From Rhodothermales bacterium (GTDB taxonomy: Bacteria > Bacteroidota > Rhodothermia > Rhodothermales > Bin80), in NCBI GenBank assembly GCA_028278205.1, contig JANQES010000110.1:179780-243779 (forward strand): a stretch of DNA of 64,000 nt. The letters are read 5' to 3'. The notes beneath the pieces were generated by a model. That model did no database searches and was not told the DNA's origin. It saw only the letters and a list, made by a program, of their open reading frames with translations. The position numbers were made by a program, and so were the translations under genes. Below are positions 8,505-18,142 of the stretch, one piece after another; positions within the stretch are counted from its first letter, which is position 1; every line of letters begins with the position of its first letter.

Positions 8505-8910
8505 CCCTGACTGATGCTGGTCTGCTGGTGGCTCTTCTTGACGAGGACGACGCAAACCATGCAGCTTGCTTTGATACAGCCAGCGTTTACCTCCCGGCCC
8601 GCTGTTAACGACGTGGCCGTGCTTCACCGAAGCCATGTATCTGCTTGGTAAAGAGGGGGGCTTTCGCTATCAAGCCGAACTATGGAAACTTCAAGGATCG
8701 GGACGACTCGTTCTGTATGATTTGTTACCTGAAGATCTAGAGCGGATGGTCATACTTATGGCTAAGTATCAGGACACGCCGATGGATCTTGCTGATGCTT
8801 CACTAATCGCTGTCGCAGAACGTCTTTCCCTGCGTCGCATTTTCACGATTGACACTGACTTTTACGTTTACCGATTGTCCGACGGATCCACACTGGAAAT
8901 CATCAGGTGA
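8501..8910 (+). pseudogene. PIN-domain toxin (VapC-like), frameshifted
   Basis: From the GTG overlapping the antitoxin stop the frame reads VTLTDAGLLVALLDEDDANH, with the first PIN acidic residue, and runs into a stop at 8606. The frame one base back then reads PGPLLTTWPCFTEAMYLLG and continues through DLADASLIAVAERL and IFTIDTDFYVYRL, the later PIN motifs. The switch must occur near 8581 (one base missing). Both halves align with one ~135-residue PIN protein, so this is a broken toxin gene or a one-base sequence error. PIN toxins are Mg-dependent RNases. Confidence 0.75.
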
Positions 8911-8926
8911 GAGTAATATCAACAGC

Positions 8927-9334
8927 ATGCCTGAAACCGTCTAACAAAAGCGCCTGCTCACCGTGGTGGAGTATCTGAAAATGGCGCGTTTGGGTATCAT
9001 CCGGCCAGACGAGCGTGTTGAACTGATCCACGGAGAGATTGTCGTAAAGCCTCTACAAGATCCGCCCGACGCAAACTGTATCCGCCGCCTCACCACACTT
9101 TTCAGCCGCCGAATCTTTGAACACGGTGGCGATGTTGCTGAGGTGAGCGTGCAACTTCCTATGGTGGCGTCGGAACACGATGCGCCTGAACCAGACGTAA
9201 CGCTAATCTGGGCGGGCGATTACGCAGATCGACATCCGGAAGGCGGCGATGTTATTCTAGCCGTTGAGGTGTCTGTTACGACGTTGCGTTATGATCGAAA
9301 GAGGAACTGGATGTGTAAGCTTAGGGCGTACTGA
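8927..9334 (+). pseudogene. Uma2-family (DUF820) nuclease-like gene, broken at both ends
   Basis: ATG CCT GAA ACC GTC at 8927 is followed by an in-frame TAA (8942-8944) and then, in the same frame, QKRLLTVVEYLKMARLGII, RPDERVELIHGEIVVKP, APEPDVTLIW and VILAVEVSVTTLRYDRK, the order of motifs in Uma2 proteins. Full-length members are about 190 residues; homology ends near RYDRK, where the frame is lost and two stops (TAA, TAG) fall in the frame that would continue LDV. The last bases fall in an inverted repeat at 9326. The gene is very probably non-functional. Members occur in many copies in some genomes; their function is not settled. Confidence 0.75.
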
Positions 9335-9361
9335 CATTCCTTACTCTGAACGTCAGTACGC
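9326..9361. repeat. 10-bp inverted repeat at the break point of the Uma2 remnant
   Basis: GCGTACTGAC at 9326-9335 and its exact reverse complement at 9352-9361 enclose a 16-nt loop. It begins where Uma2 homology ends, so it may mark the truncation, and it lies between convergent genes where it could also end transcription. Confidence 0.5.
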
Positions 9362-9396
9362 TCTGGTTTAAGTAGCGCTGCACAGCAATTAGCGGG

Positions 9397-10212
9397 CTAA
9401 TTGCCAAACACGCCAAAGCCGTAATAGCATGGATTAGTGCTGCACTCGTACATCGTAACCCGCAGGGTGAAAATACCCCCTTGTGCGACAGAAACATCTA
9501 CGATGGGAGCATCATCCACTTCATCGTCTTGAGAGATCAGATTGCCATAGCCGTCATAGAGTTCCAGGTCCAGATCCTGGCAGTGTTCGTCACATACGCC
9601 CGCGAGCACGTAGGTGTGTCCCGTTTCCAGGGTAACAGCATAATCTTCATACGTTCTATGGCCGAGATGGCCGCCGTCTCTGAGGACTGGCGATAAACCC
9701 GCCGACGTAAACGTCATGGAAGCGTCGCCTAGCTGTTGGGCCACCTGCTGTTCATATTCATTTTGGTACTCGCCATAAAGACCAACGCCGTAATAACAGG
9801 GCGCTTGAATATCGCATTCGTACATCGTCACCTTAAGCGTGAAATCACCGCCGGTGGCGACGTTGACTTCCACGATGGGGGCATCATCGTCCGTATTGTC
9901 TTGAGAGATCAGGTTGCCGGAGCCGTCATACAGCTCCAGGTCCAGGTCCAGGCAGTCTTCGTCACAGACCCCCATGAGGAAGTAGGTGCGTCCGGCTTTG
10001 AGCGTGATCGTGTACGTCTCCGACTCTTGATGATCGAGCATATCGCCCTCCGTAAGAATCGGCATGAAGTTCCCTTCCATGAACCCCATGGCAGCCCCTT
10101 CTAGTTGTTCGAGCACCTGCTGTTCGTATGGGTTTTGGGCAACAGCCGAGCGGAGAGGCGCCACCGCGAGCAGTACGAATAGGAAGAGTGCCCGCGTCGT
10201 GTAGTGTGTCAT
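9397..10212 (-). CDS. secreted protein with two PPC-like repeats
   Basis: 271 residues. A signal peptide is clear (RALFLFVLLAVAPLRSAVAQ, cut after AQ). The rest is two tandem copies of about 120 residues; each starts YEQQVxxQLxxA, contains VCDEDCLDLDLELYDG or VCDEHCQDLDLELYDG, then APIVxVxVAxGGxFTLxVTM, and ends PCYYGxGxxG. The layout (YTITLKAGRTYFL, beta sandwich with acidic loops and paired cysteines) resembles bacterial pre-peptidase C-terminal (PPC) domains, which help secretion or substrate binding. No catalytic domain is attached, so it is a stand-alone exported protein of unknown job, possibly calcium-binding through its Asp-rich loops. It is transcribed towards the decayed patch. Confidence 0.7.
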   Translation of the reverse strand: MTHYTTRALFLFVLLAVAPLRSAVAQNPYEQQVLEQLEGAAMGFMEGNFMPILTEGDMLDHQESETYTITLKAGRTYFLMGVCDEDCLDLDLELYDGSGNLISQDNTDDDAPIVEVNVATGGDFTLKVTMYECDIQAPCYYGVGLYGEYQNEYEQQVAQQLGDASMTFTSAGLSPVLRDGGHLGHRTYEDYAVTLETGHTYVLAGVCDEHCQDLDLELYDGYGNLISQDDEVDDAPIVDVSVAQGGIFTLRVTMYECSTNPCYYGFGVFGN

Positions 10213-10438
10213 GTTCTTGACCGGTTTGGTGAGGTAAGTTGCCAGGTAACGATGCCATCGTACGATGCAGCGTATGCTCAGGGCCGTGTCTCACGCATAC
10301 GTCGATGAACCGTTGGCGAGGCGCAAGGTAAGTCTTTGAAAAGTAAAGCACAACGATAAGGCCGCGTCAATTTCGGAACAGGTCACAACTATCCACAACC
10401 CGCAGCCTGCTCGCATCGAATTTCGTATTTGACTCATA

Positions 10439-11083
10439 CTATCGATGTTTCAGCGTGATGTTTTTATACCAGGCTTCGCTGGGCGGACCGCTATGAATCT
10501 GAACACAGATCTTGCCGGTCTGTTCGAGACTTTCATCGGGTTCGGTATAGTCTACGGTTTGCTCGTCGTTGATGGCGAGGCGCACCCGTCGGCCTTCGGC
10601 GTGGATGGTGTAGTGATTCCAGTGGTTCGGTTTGAGCACCCGGTCGATGACGTCGGGATCGGCACGGGCGAGCAGCCGGTTGCGTCGCGATTCATCGTAA
10701 AGGCTGCCCCACCAGCCGTCGCCGAGATCCGCCTGGTAGCCGATCACCTCGTGGTTGTCGGGGATACGCCGCGTGCGAATCTGCACCCCGGCATTGACGC
10801 CTTCGCCCATCAGTTTGAACGCTAAGCGCAGGGTGAAATCCGCATAATCTGCTTTCGTGCAGAGAAATTCGTTGCGTGGAACAGGCGCGTCGAGACGACC
10901 GGCTACGAGGGCGCCGTCTTCGATCCGAAACCAGTCCAGGTTGCCCTCCCATCCCTCAAACGTCTTGCCGTCGAAGAGGGCGACGGAGGTTAGGGGCTGG
11001 GCTATGCTTTGCAAAGACACGGCGGTGCTGCCGAGGCAGAAAAGCACGGCGAGCCGAACGACGGTAGTGGGCAGGGGAAACAT
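10439..11083 (-). CDS. secreted DUF1080 (3-keto-disaccharide hydrolase family) protein
   Basis: 214 residues with a signal peptide (LAVLFCLGSTAVSLQSIAQ). The body matches the DUF1080 family: ALFDGKTFEGWEG near the start, then LCTKADYADFTLRLAFKL, NAGVQIRTRR, NHEVIGYQADLGDGWWGSLYDE, NHWNHYTIHAEGRRVRLAIN and GKICVQIHSG, motifs shared by these concanavalin-like beta sandwiches. Characterised relatives cleave 3-keto-glycosides; here the substrate is unknown. One domain only, close to the usual family length. It lies alone on the minus strand with an AT-rich gap upstream. Confidence 0.8.
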   Translation of the reverse strand: MFPLPTTVVRLAVLFCLGSTAVSLQSIAQPLTSVALFDGKTFEGWEGNLDWFRIEDGALVAGRLDAPVPRNEFLCTKADYADFTLRLAFKLMGEGVNAGVQIRTRRIPDNHEVIGYQADLGDGWWGSLYDESRRNRLLARADPDVIDRVLKPNHWNHYTIHAEGRRVRLAINDEQTVDYTEPDESLEQTGKICVQIHSGPPSEAWYKNITLKHR

Positions 11084-11181
11084 GGCGTGTGTTGAAGAAG
11101 ACCCAGATAAATAACGCGGCGTAAATATAAAAAATCAGCTTGTGCAAATTAAAACGGTCTTTTTTGCAATTTGAAACAGCA

Positions 11182-12063
11182 CTAGGAAGAACGAGCCACT
11201 ACGAGCGTTCCTGCCACCACCATCACCGCGCCCAGGACGCTAAAAACGCCGGGCACTTCGCTGAAGAAGAGGAAGCCCCAGATGCCGGCAAAAACGATCT
11301 GCACGTAGCTCATCGACAGTGCCCGGCCCGCTTTTTCGATATGCAAGCCCTTCGTCAGATAGACCTGCGCGATCTGGGTAAACACGCCGATGGCAAGCAG
11401 CATCAGCCATTCGAGCGGGGTAGGCCACAGCGCGTTGGGGATCATCAGCGGGATCGACGCGGGTGTGGCGACCAGCGGAAAGTAGAACACCACCACCAGA
11501 TGATGCTCGGTCTCGCGCAGCTTGCGCACGGTCACGTAGGCCAGCGACGAAAACACGGCGCCGAGCACGGCTATCCCCACGGCGAACAAGTCGAGGCTGC
11601 CGGCGCTGGCGCCGAAGAGGAAGGACGGTTTCGCCACGAAGACCACGCCCGCCAGGCTTAAGAGGAGGCCCGTGATTTCGTGGCGATGCAGTCTTTCTTT
11701 CAAGAAGAGCGCTGCCATGAGGGCGGTAAAGGCCGGGCTGAGATAGACGATGACGGTGGTGTCTGCCAGAGGTAGCCTGGTGAGGGCGTAGAAAAAGCAA
11801 AGCAGCGCGACGAACCCCGCCAGACCGCGAAGCACGAGCAGGTCTTTCCGGGAACCCCAGGTGGCGAGCCCGGCCCGGCGCAGCATCCCGTAGCTGAGCA
11901 CCAGGCCGACGACGCTGCGGGCCAGCACCAACTGTGCGCTGGGCAGGCGTTGACCGGCAATCTTGACCAGCAGCGCCATCAGGCTGAAGAAAAAAGCCGC
12001 CAGCACCATGTAGCGCAAGCCGGCAGCGATGCCGGGTGCCGGGGCGCCGCCGGAGGTGCTCAT
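11182..12063 (-). CDS. EamA/DMT-family membrane transporter
   Basis: 293 residues with ten hydrophobic segments in two repeated halves, the drug/metabolite transporter (EamA) layout. Typical pieces are ADTTVIVYLSPAFTALMAAL followed by FLKERL at the end of the first half, and SYVQIVFAGIWGFLFFSEVP in the second. Members export small metabolites or amino acids across the inner membrane; the substrate cannot be read from sequence. The start ATG gives a short Gly/Ala-rich N-terminus before the first helix. No partner gene is adjacent. Confidence 0.85.
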   Translation of the reverse strand: MSTSGGAPAPGIAAGLRYMVLAAFFFSLMALLVKIAGQRLPSAQLVLARSVVGLVLSYGMLRRAGLATWGSRKDLLVLRGLAGFVALLCFFYALTRLPLADTTVIVYLSPAFTALMAALFLKERLHRHEITGLLLSLAGVVFVAKPSFLFGASAGSLDLFAVGIAVLGAVFSSLAYVTVRKLRETEHHLVVVFYFPLVATPASIPLMIPNALWPTPLEWLMLLAIGVFTQIAQVYLTKGLHIEKAGRALSMSYVQIVFAGIWGFLFFSEVPGVFSVLGAVMVVAGTLVVARSS

Positions 12064-12166
12064 GAGGACGACCTGATCGTTGAAGACTTGACGAACATCG
12101 TAACAAAGGGGCCGTTAACTATTACATAAGGCTTTTTTCGTTGCTGCATCATCCAGGCTCGCTGCC

Positions 12167-12775
12167 ATGAAAGACTTCTTCGAAGCACGGCGTCCCCAGC
12201 ACGGGCTCACCTACGAGGCCTACCGGGCCGCGTGGGCCGAAAAAATACAACAACCTCTCAACGGGCTCGACAGAGTGAAGCGCCGCTACCTGTACTATGC
12301 GCGGTATAACAAAGAGCGCTCGGAGCGGGTGCATCAGGCGTATGAAGTGTCCGCGAATCTACGCGAAGCCGTCTCGAAGATCGATACGCCGCAACTCTGG
12401 ATGGTGCTCACCGAAGATTGGTGCGGCGACTCGGCCTACAACCTGCCCATCCTGGTCGAAGCCGCGCGGCTTAATCCGTTGATCGACCTGCGTATTTTGC
12501 TTCGAGACGACAACCTCGACATCATGGATCAATATCTGACGGGGACGGCCCGCAGCATCCCGAAGCTCGTCGCTTTTTCTGAAGACGGGGCGGAACTCTT
12601 CCGGTGGGGACCGCGGCCTGCAGAGGCGCAACAAGTACGCGAGCGCCTCCTCGAAGAAGGCTTCAGCGGCGGCGAAGTCTCGAAAAAACTCATCGAATGG
12701 TACGACGAAGGCGGCTGGCACCTCGTTGACGACGAACTGACGCAGGTGCTCGCCCTGGCCGCGAATGAAGCGTGA
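12167..12775 (+). CDS. thioredoxin-family protein (Thioredoxin_9-like)
   Basis: 202 residues. After a charged N-terminal helix region, a thioredoxin-like fold is recognisable: LWMVLTEDWCGDSAYNLPIL, then LRILLRDDNLDIMDQYL, then ARSIPKLVAF with the cis-Pro. The active-site position reads WCGD, so only one Cys remains where thioredoxins have CxxC; this WCGD form is typical of the family. It lacks a signal peptide, so it is cytosolic, and a classical disulfide reductase role is unlikely. Function is otherwise unknown. It is divergent from the EamA gene. Confidence 0.75.
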   Translation: MKDFFEARRPQHGLTYEAYRAAWAEKIQQPLNGLDRVKRRYLYYARYNKERSERVHQAYEVSANLREAVSKIDTPQLWMVLTEDWCGDSAYNLPILVEAARLNPLIDLRILLRDDNLDIMDQYLTGTARSIPKLVAFSEDGAELFRWGPRPAEAQQVRERLLEEGFSGGEVSKKLIEWYDEGGWHLVDDELTQVLALAANEA

Positions 12776-12784
12776 AGATCGACA

Positions 12785-12858
12785 GGGAGAAAGGGAGAGA
12801 GGGAGCAGGTTGGTTTTTGCCCCGGCCCATCATCTCGTATCCCGCATCCCGAATCCCG
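12785..12858. repeat. GGGAGAA and ATCCCG-type word arrays
   Basis: A purine array (GGGAGAAAGGGAGAGAGGGAG) is followed after 24 nt by four exact-length heptamers, CATCTCG, TATCCCG, CATCCCG and AATCCCG (12831-12858). The second array is partly complementary in character (C-rich) but not a strict inverse of the first. Confidence 0.5.
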
Positions 12859-13005
12859 TAACATCCGTTAATAACGAATCTATTGTAATTAAGTATCAGC
12901 AGATCCGTATGTCCATTGTATTTATCGGGGGAGAGTGCCTATCATGTATGCCGAGAAGCTGTGCCAGCTTGCTCCCCTCACGATGCAAAGAATACCCTTG
13001 TTGAT

Positions 13006-13815
13006 ATGTCTGATGTAAAGCAAACCTGGACGCGCGCCCACGACCTCGCGCTTATCTTTATCGCCCTGGCCTACGGAACGGACCAGGAACTGCATGAAGA
13101 CGAACTGGCTACCATCACCGACGTCTTGCAACACTGGCGGGAGAATTTTCCCGCCGATCAGGTGCAGGACGTCGTCATGGAGGCCGTCGCGATCTTCATG
13201 GGAGACAATGCCGAACTGGAAGTGAAACGGTCGATGGAGTCGCTCAAGAAGCAACTCTCCAAGTCGAGCCGGCAGCGCGCGCTCGAAGACGTCGTCCGCA
13301 TCGCCGAAGCCGACGGCGTTTTGCTCAGTTCCGAGTTGGACCTGATTCACCGGCTGGCCGAAGCCTGGGATATTCGCCCCGTCGGCGAGCAACTCCTCGA
13401 AAAGACCACCGCCACGGTCTCAAGTCAATCCGAGTGGAGCCTGCTGCACGACATCGGCCTGCTCTACATCGTCCTGGCTCACGGCAGCGACAACAAGATC
13501 ACCGACGTGGAGATCAACGCGATGGTCGAGCGGATGAGCGACTGGCAGCCCGACATGACCGAGGATGCCATTCGCAAAGTGCTGCGGTCGGCGCTGGCTT
13601 TTTACTCGGAAGGCCCCGACCAGGAAGCGCTCACGCAGTCCGTCCAGTCGATCCGCGATATGATGCCGGTGATGCACCGCCTCGTGCTGCTCGACGACCT
13701 CGTCTACATCGCCCAGGCCGACGGGCCGATCAACGACAACGAACGCGAGATCATCGACAACCTGTCGCAATCCTGGGGCGTGAGCATCCGCGTCAACGGC
13801 GAAACGACGACTTGA
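13006..13815 (+). CDS. protein with two TerB-like domains
   Basis: 269 residues from the chosen ATG. Two homologous all-helical halves are visible: LALIFIALAYGTDQELHEDE ... ALEDVVRIAEADGVLLSSEL in the first and IGLLYIVLAHGSDNKITDVE ... LLDDLVYIAQADGPINDNER in the second. The pattern 'ADG.l...E' is that of TerB/DjlA-type helical domains, which bind metal through acidic residues and often accompany tellurite-resistance or stress genes. No TerC, TerD or DnaJ partner lies nearby, so a tellurite role is not supported. The in-frame upstream extension to 12916 is rejected because it lacks the helical pattern. Confidence 0.65.
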   Translation: MSDVKQTWTRAHDLALIFIALAYGTDQELHEDELATITDVLQHWRENFPADQVQDVVMEAVAIFMGDNAELEVKRSMESLKKQLSKSSRQRALEDVVRIAEADGVLLSSELDLIHRLAEAWDIRPVGEQLLEKTTATVSSQSEWSLLHDIGLLYIVLAHGSDNKITDVEINAMVERMSDWQPDMTEDAIRKVLRSALAFYSEGPDQEALTQSVQSIRDMMPVMHRLVLLDDLVYIAQADGPINDNEREIIDNLSQSWGVSIRVNGETTT

Positions 13816-13817
13816 TC

Positions 13818-13898
13818 GAAAGGGAGAAGGGGAGAGAGGGAGAAAGGGTGAAAAAAGGATTCTCTCCCACGCATCCTTTCCCCCTCTCTCCCTTTCCA
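13818..13898. repeat. GGGAGAAA-word hairpin element
   Basis: The left arm repeats GGGAGAAAG-like purine words; after about 15 nt the right arm TCCTTTCCCCCTCTCTCCCTTTCC is, in parts, its reverse complement. It sits between two convergent genes, so the hairpin could end transcription from both sides. Confidence 0.65.
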
Positions 13899-13948
13899 AT
13901 TCAACCTCTACACACATCGCAGGAGGCGGCTTCCGAAGGAGGAACTGC

Positions 13949-14476
13949 CTAGCCCCCATCCCCCTCGTCCGGCTCGTCGGCATACCGGGGGAGGTCGCGG
14001 GGGGCGCCTTGCCAGCGGGGGGCTTCGTCGCCGCGCGGTGTGGTGTTCGCGTTTGTGTACATCCAACTATGGCCTCGTTGAAAGCCGGTGACAGAGATCG
14101 AGCCCCGGTTTATCGCCCGTTTGATGCGTTTCATGGCGATCTTGCGGATGAGCGCCCGGCTTGGCGGCAGCAGGCCCAGAAACCCGATCACGTCGGTCAG
14201 CACGCCGGGTGTGATGAGCAGCGCCCCGGCCAGCAGAATAATGACCCCGTCGAGCAATTCTTTACCCGGCAGGCCGCCCTCGGCCATCCGCTGATTCAGC
14301 CGCCGCCACACCGAAAGCCCTTCACGCCGCGCCAGCAAACTGCCGATAAAACCCGTCGCCAGGATCAACCCGATTGTCGGCCAGAACCCGATGAGCTTAT
14401 CCACCTGCACCAACAACGCCAACTCGACGGCAGGCAGCAGGATGAACAGGGCGAAAAGGCGGAAAAGGAGTTTCAC
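13949..14476 (-). CDS. fxsA: FxsA family membrane protein
   Basis: 175 residues from a GTG start at 14476; the upstream in-frame extension is just translated repeat sequence (RTIQNLKSKIH) and is rejected. It matches FxsA: KLLFRLFALFILLPAVELALL, GFWPTIGLILATGFIGSLLAR, then GKELLDGVIILLAGALLITP and TDVIGFLGLLPPSR. E. coli FxsA is an inner-membrane protein whose overproduction relieves F-plasmid exclusion of phage T7; its normal role is unknown. The basic, low-complexity C-terminal tail is typical. It lies downstream of moxR on the same strand. Confidence 0.9.
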   Translation of the reverse strand: MKLLFRLFALFILLPAVELALLVQVDKLIGFWPTIGLILATGFIGSLLARREGLSVWRRLNQRMAEGGLPGKELLDGVIILLAGALLITPGVLTDVIGFLGLLPPSRALIRKIAMKRIKRAINRGSISVTGFQRGHSWMYTNANTTPRGDEAPRWQGAPRDLPRYADEPDEGDGG

Positions 14477-14492
14477 AGTCGGGGAGCGGTAA

Positions 14493-14568
14493 TGAATTTT
14501 GGATTTTAGATTTTGGATTGTTCTCTGGAGGCACCCAATCCAAAATCTAAAATCCAAAATCCAAAATC
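14493..14568. repeat. ATCCAAA heptamer hairpin, 25-bp perfect arms
   Basis: The 25 nt at 14496-14520 are the exact reverse complement of 14536-14560, with a 15-nt loop. The right arm plus its extension is a heptamer array, ATCCAAA, ATCTAAA, ATCCAAA, ATCCAAA, ATC. It separates moxR from fxsA. Confidence 0.9.
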
Positions 14569-14571
14569 AGA

Positions 14572-15573
<1,002 letters not shown>

Positions 15574-15613
15574 TCAGTTTTTGGGTGGACGACTGGGCGT
15601 GGGAGAGGTTTGG

Positions 15614-15670
15614 TTTTGATTTTGGATTAGGTGCGTCCAAAAAGCAATCCAAAATCAAAAATCCAAAATC
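15614..15670. repeat. ATCCAAA-type hairpin, 15-bp perfect arms
   Basis: TTTTGATTTTGGATT at 15614-15628 has its exact reverse complement at 15646-15660, extended by another ATCCAAAATC. It uses the same word as the element at 14493, on the other side of moxR, between moxR and surA. Confidence 0.8.
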
Positions 15671-15703
15671 GTTAGAGGGGATAGTCAACGAGCAACGCGC
15701 TTA

Positions 15704-17116
15704 TCAGTTGCGTCGTTGCGAGAGTGTGCCGCCGATGCCGGTTTGGCGCATCCGTTCCAGACCCTGGCCGCGCAGTTCTACGTAGACGTCTTCGCGCAAG
15801 AGGTCGAGCCAGCGACGCATCTCTTGCGTCCGCTTGGCTTGCAGCGCCAGTTGTTCGATCCGGGGATAATCCGTCTCGATATCGACGCGGTGCGGCGGCA
15901 CGCGGCGTTGCAACAGCACGATGTGATACGCCCGGCTGCCATCGAGCAGATCGACCTCTTCCGGAAAACTGATCTCGTCCACCTCAAGCGTATCGGTGAC
16001 CTGCTTCCACTTCTGGCCGAGCGCTTCGAGAAACAGATCCCGCTCGCCACTCGACGGATCGATCAGACGACCGCCGATCTCCGACGAGGTGGCTTCCTCC
16101 GAATGACGCCGCGCAATCAACTCGAAGGGCACGTTGTGGGTGATGATGGAATCGCGGAGCACGTTTAGAAATTCGATGGCTTCGGTGGGATCGGCTTTGC
16201 TATCGTCTACTTTGATGAGCACGTGGCTGAAGTCCACCACGTCGCCGCGTCGTGCGTTGACCCGCAGGATGTGATAGCCGAATTGCGACTTAAACGGCGT
16301 CGAGAGTTCGCCCAGTTCGATGCGCGAGGCCACGGCGGCAAACTCGGGCACGAGGTCGCCCAGGGCCATTTCGGCATACCGCCCGCCGTTGTTGACCGAG
16401 CCGACGTCTTCGGAATAGTTGGTGGCCATGGCTTCGAGCGTGCTCGTGCCGGTCATGATCGAGTCGCGGATCGTCGTGATGATCTCCAGGGCTTCGTCTT
16501 CGGCCTCCTGCGAGATCGTCGGATAGCGCACGATGTGCGAGACGCGGATGATCTCCGGCAGCGTCGGCAACGAGTCGGTCGGGAATTGCGAAAACCATTC
16601 GTTCACTTCAGACGGCGTCACCTTGATGGCGCGCATCTTCTGGCCCTGGAGTTGTTCGGCCAGGAGGCGTTCGCGGAAGTCGGTCCGGAGGTCGGCGCGG
16701 ATCTGCACGAGGCTCTTGCCATAGATCTCTTCGATCCGGTCGACGCTGCCCACCTGCTGGGTCATCTGCGTGATCCGGTCGTTGAGCGCCTGATCGACTT
16801 GTTCTTCGCTGATGGTGATGTTGGTGTCGCGCTTGGCGTGTTCCGCCATCACCTTCTGATCGATGAGCTGATTGAGCGCTTCGGCCCAGAGTTCATCGGA
16901 ATATTCCATCCGTTGCTGCTGGAGGATGCCCGTCACGAGGCCGTCGATGTCGGATTTGAGAATAATCTGATCGGCCACAATCGCGACGATCTCGTCGAGC
17001 ACTTGCTCCTGCGCCTGCGCATGATGCACACTGAAGGAGACGACGACGGCCAGCAGCGCCGCCGTCAAAGCCGGTACACGACGAACCAGGGATGACGCTT
17101 TACGGGATAAACGCAT
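15704..17116 (-). CDS. surA: SurA-like periplasmic peptidyl-prolyl cis-trans isomerase
   Basis: 470 residues from the ATG that begins a clean signal peptide (ALTAALLAVVVSFSVHHAQA). After it, DEIVAIVADQIILKSDID is the SurA N-terminal signature, followed by a helical SurA_N region. Two parvulin segments follow: IIRVSHIVRYP ... FKSQFGYHILRVNARR and DFSHVLIKVDDS. SurA escorts unfolded outer-membrane proteins through the periplasm to the BAM machinery. It is the last of three consecutive foldase genes on the minus strand. A start 42 nt further upstream would add MIPDLSLFSFQTFS and blur the signal peptide. Confidence 0.9.
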   Translation of the reverse strand: MRLSRKASSLVRRVPALTAALLAVVVSFSVHHAQAQEQVLDEIVAIVADQIILKSDIDGLVTGILQQQRMEYSDELWAEALNQLIDQKVMAEHAKRDTNITISEEQVDQALNDRITQMTQQVGSVDRIEEIYGKSLVQIRADLRTDFRERLLAEQLQGQKMRAIKVTPSEVNEWFSQFPTDSLPTLPEIIRVSHIVRYPTISQEAEDEALEIITTIRDSIMTGTSTLEAMATNYSEDVGSVNNGGRYAEMALGDLVPEFAAVASRIELGELSTPFKSQFGYHILRVNARRGDVVDFSHVLIKVDDSKADPTEAIEFLNVLRDSIITHNVPFELIARRHSEEATSSEIGGRLIDPSSGERDLFLEALGQKWKQVTDTLEVDEISFPEEVDLLDGSRAYHIVLLQRRVPPHRVDIETDYPRIEQLALQAKRTQEMRRWLDLLREDVYVELRGQGLERMRQTGIGGTLSQRRN

Positions 17117-17270
17117 AGAAAAAGTCTGGAAAGAGAACAACGACAGATCCGGAATCACAGGGAAGAACGCGCAACCGCGAGCGAATATTGTTCCGTAAAG
17201 CAGTGGTCAGGATCGTAGGGTGGATGGACGGTCGAAGCGCGTTGGTGAATGGGAGCGCGGCCTCATCGAC

Positions 17271-18137
17271 CTACTGAATCACGAGCACTTCCCGTGACAG
17301 AGCTTCCGTCCTGAGCCGTTGAACCTGACGCTCATACATCTGTTTCCGCGCGTCAATGGTCAACTGACGCCTCACCTGATCTTCAATCCAGGACAGTTCC
17401 GGCAGCGTTCCGGCGGGCACGCGGTCGGTCAGGTGAAGCAGGTGCGTGAAGCCGTTGGATTCGATCAACGGAGCGGTTTGCCTGGGGCCGAGGCGGCTCA
17501 GACGCTCGCGCAGCAGCGGCTGTTCGACAAAAAGCTGGCTCTCCCGCACGTAGTTGATGGCTATCGACTGCGACAGCACCGGGTCGTGGGCGAAGCGCTC
17601 GGCCAGAATCATCCAGATCGAATCGGCGGTGGCGGGCGTGGCGCGTTGGAGCATCGCGCGCGCCTGCCGGGCCGAGTCGGCGTGCGGCGTAAACAGGTAC
17701 CGCACCCGGACGAACGGCTCGCGCAGGCGCAACTGTTCTTTGTGGATCTCGAAGTAGGCGCGCATCTCCGCCGCGTTGGGTGGGTCTACCGCCTCATCGA
17801 ACAGTTGAGAGACCAGCGCATCGATGAGCACGGCGCGTTCGCTCTCGGCCAGCCGGCGTTGCACTTCCTCGCGGGTGCGCAGGTTGCGCCGCAGCGATTC
17901 CTGATACAACAGTTCGTTGGTCACCCACTGATCGATAAACAGCCGCCGCGCTTCGGCAGAATCGAGGCTCGAAGGCAGGCTTCCCAGCGCGGCGTTGACT
18001 TCTTCCGGCATCAGATAGGCATCCCCGACGCGTGCTGCGAACGTCTCCGGAGGCTGCTGCTGCCCACAACCCGCTGCCAGCACCAGGCCGAAGCCCAGCA
18101 CGATGATCGACAACCGGTGTGCGCGTGTTTGGGACAT
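17271..18137 (-). CDS. parvulin-like foldase lipoprotein
   Basis: 288 residues from MSQTRAHR, with a lipoprotein signal ending VLAAGCGQQQ. A SurA-like helical region (ALGSLPSSL, LFIDQWVTNELLYQESL) precedes a weak parvulin-like segment (FVRVRYLFTPHADSARQA ... LSWIEDQVRRQL). The usual parvulin His and FGYH motifs are missing or altered, so chaperone activity without isomerase activity is likely. The long in-frame upstream extension is just translated repeat sequence (IFDIHNSIFDIQK) and is rejected. It lies between a larger parvulin lipoprotein and surA, suggesting a joint role in exporting outer-membrane proteins. Confidence 0.75.
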   Translation of the reverse strand: MSQTRAHRLSIIVLGFGLVLAAGCGQQQPPETFAARVGDAYLMPEEVNAALGSLPSSLDSAEARRLFIDQWVTNELLYQESLRRNLRTREEVQRRLAESERAVLIDALVSQLFDEAVDPPNAAEMRAYFEIHKEQLRLREPFVRVRYLFTPHADSARQARAMLQRATPATADSIWMILAERFAHDPVLSQSIAINYVRESQLFVEQPLLRERLSRLGPRQTAPLIESNGFTHLLHLTDRVPAGTLPELSWIEDQVRRQLTIDARKQMYERQVQRLRTEALSREVLVIQ

Positions 18138-18142
18138 TTTTT

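Noticed and set aside
7834..9360. stop-codon reassignment (TAG, TAA) as explanation of the broken genes
   Set aside because: All housekeeping genes in the window use normal stops and TAG/TAA occur as true stops; the PIN gene needs a frameshift, not a recoded stop.
12916..13005. N-terminal extension of the TerB-like protein
   Set aside because: Cys-rich, no helix pattern, no ribosome site.
13949..14557. longer FxsA with N-terminus MDFRFWIGCLQRTIQNLKS
   Set aside because: The extra residues are translated ATCCAAA repeat; family alignment begins at KLLFRLF.
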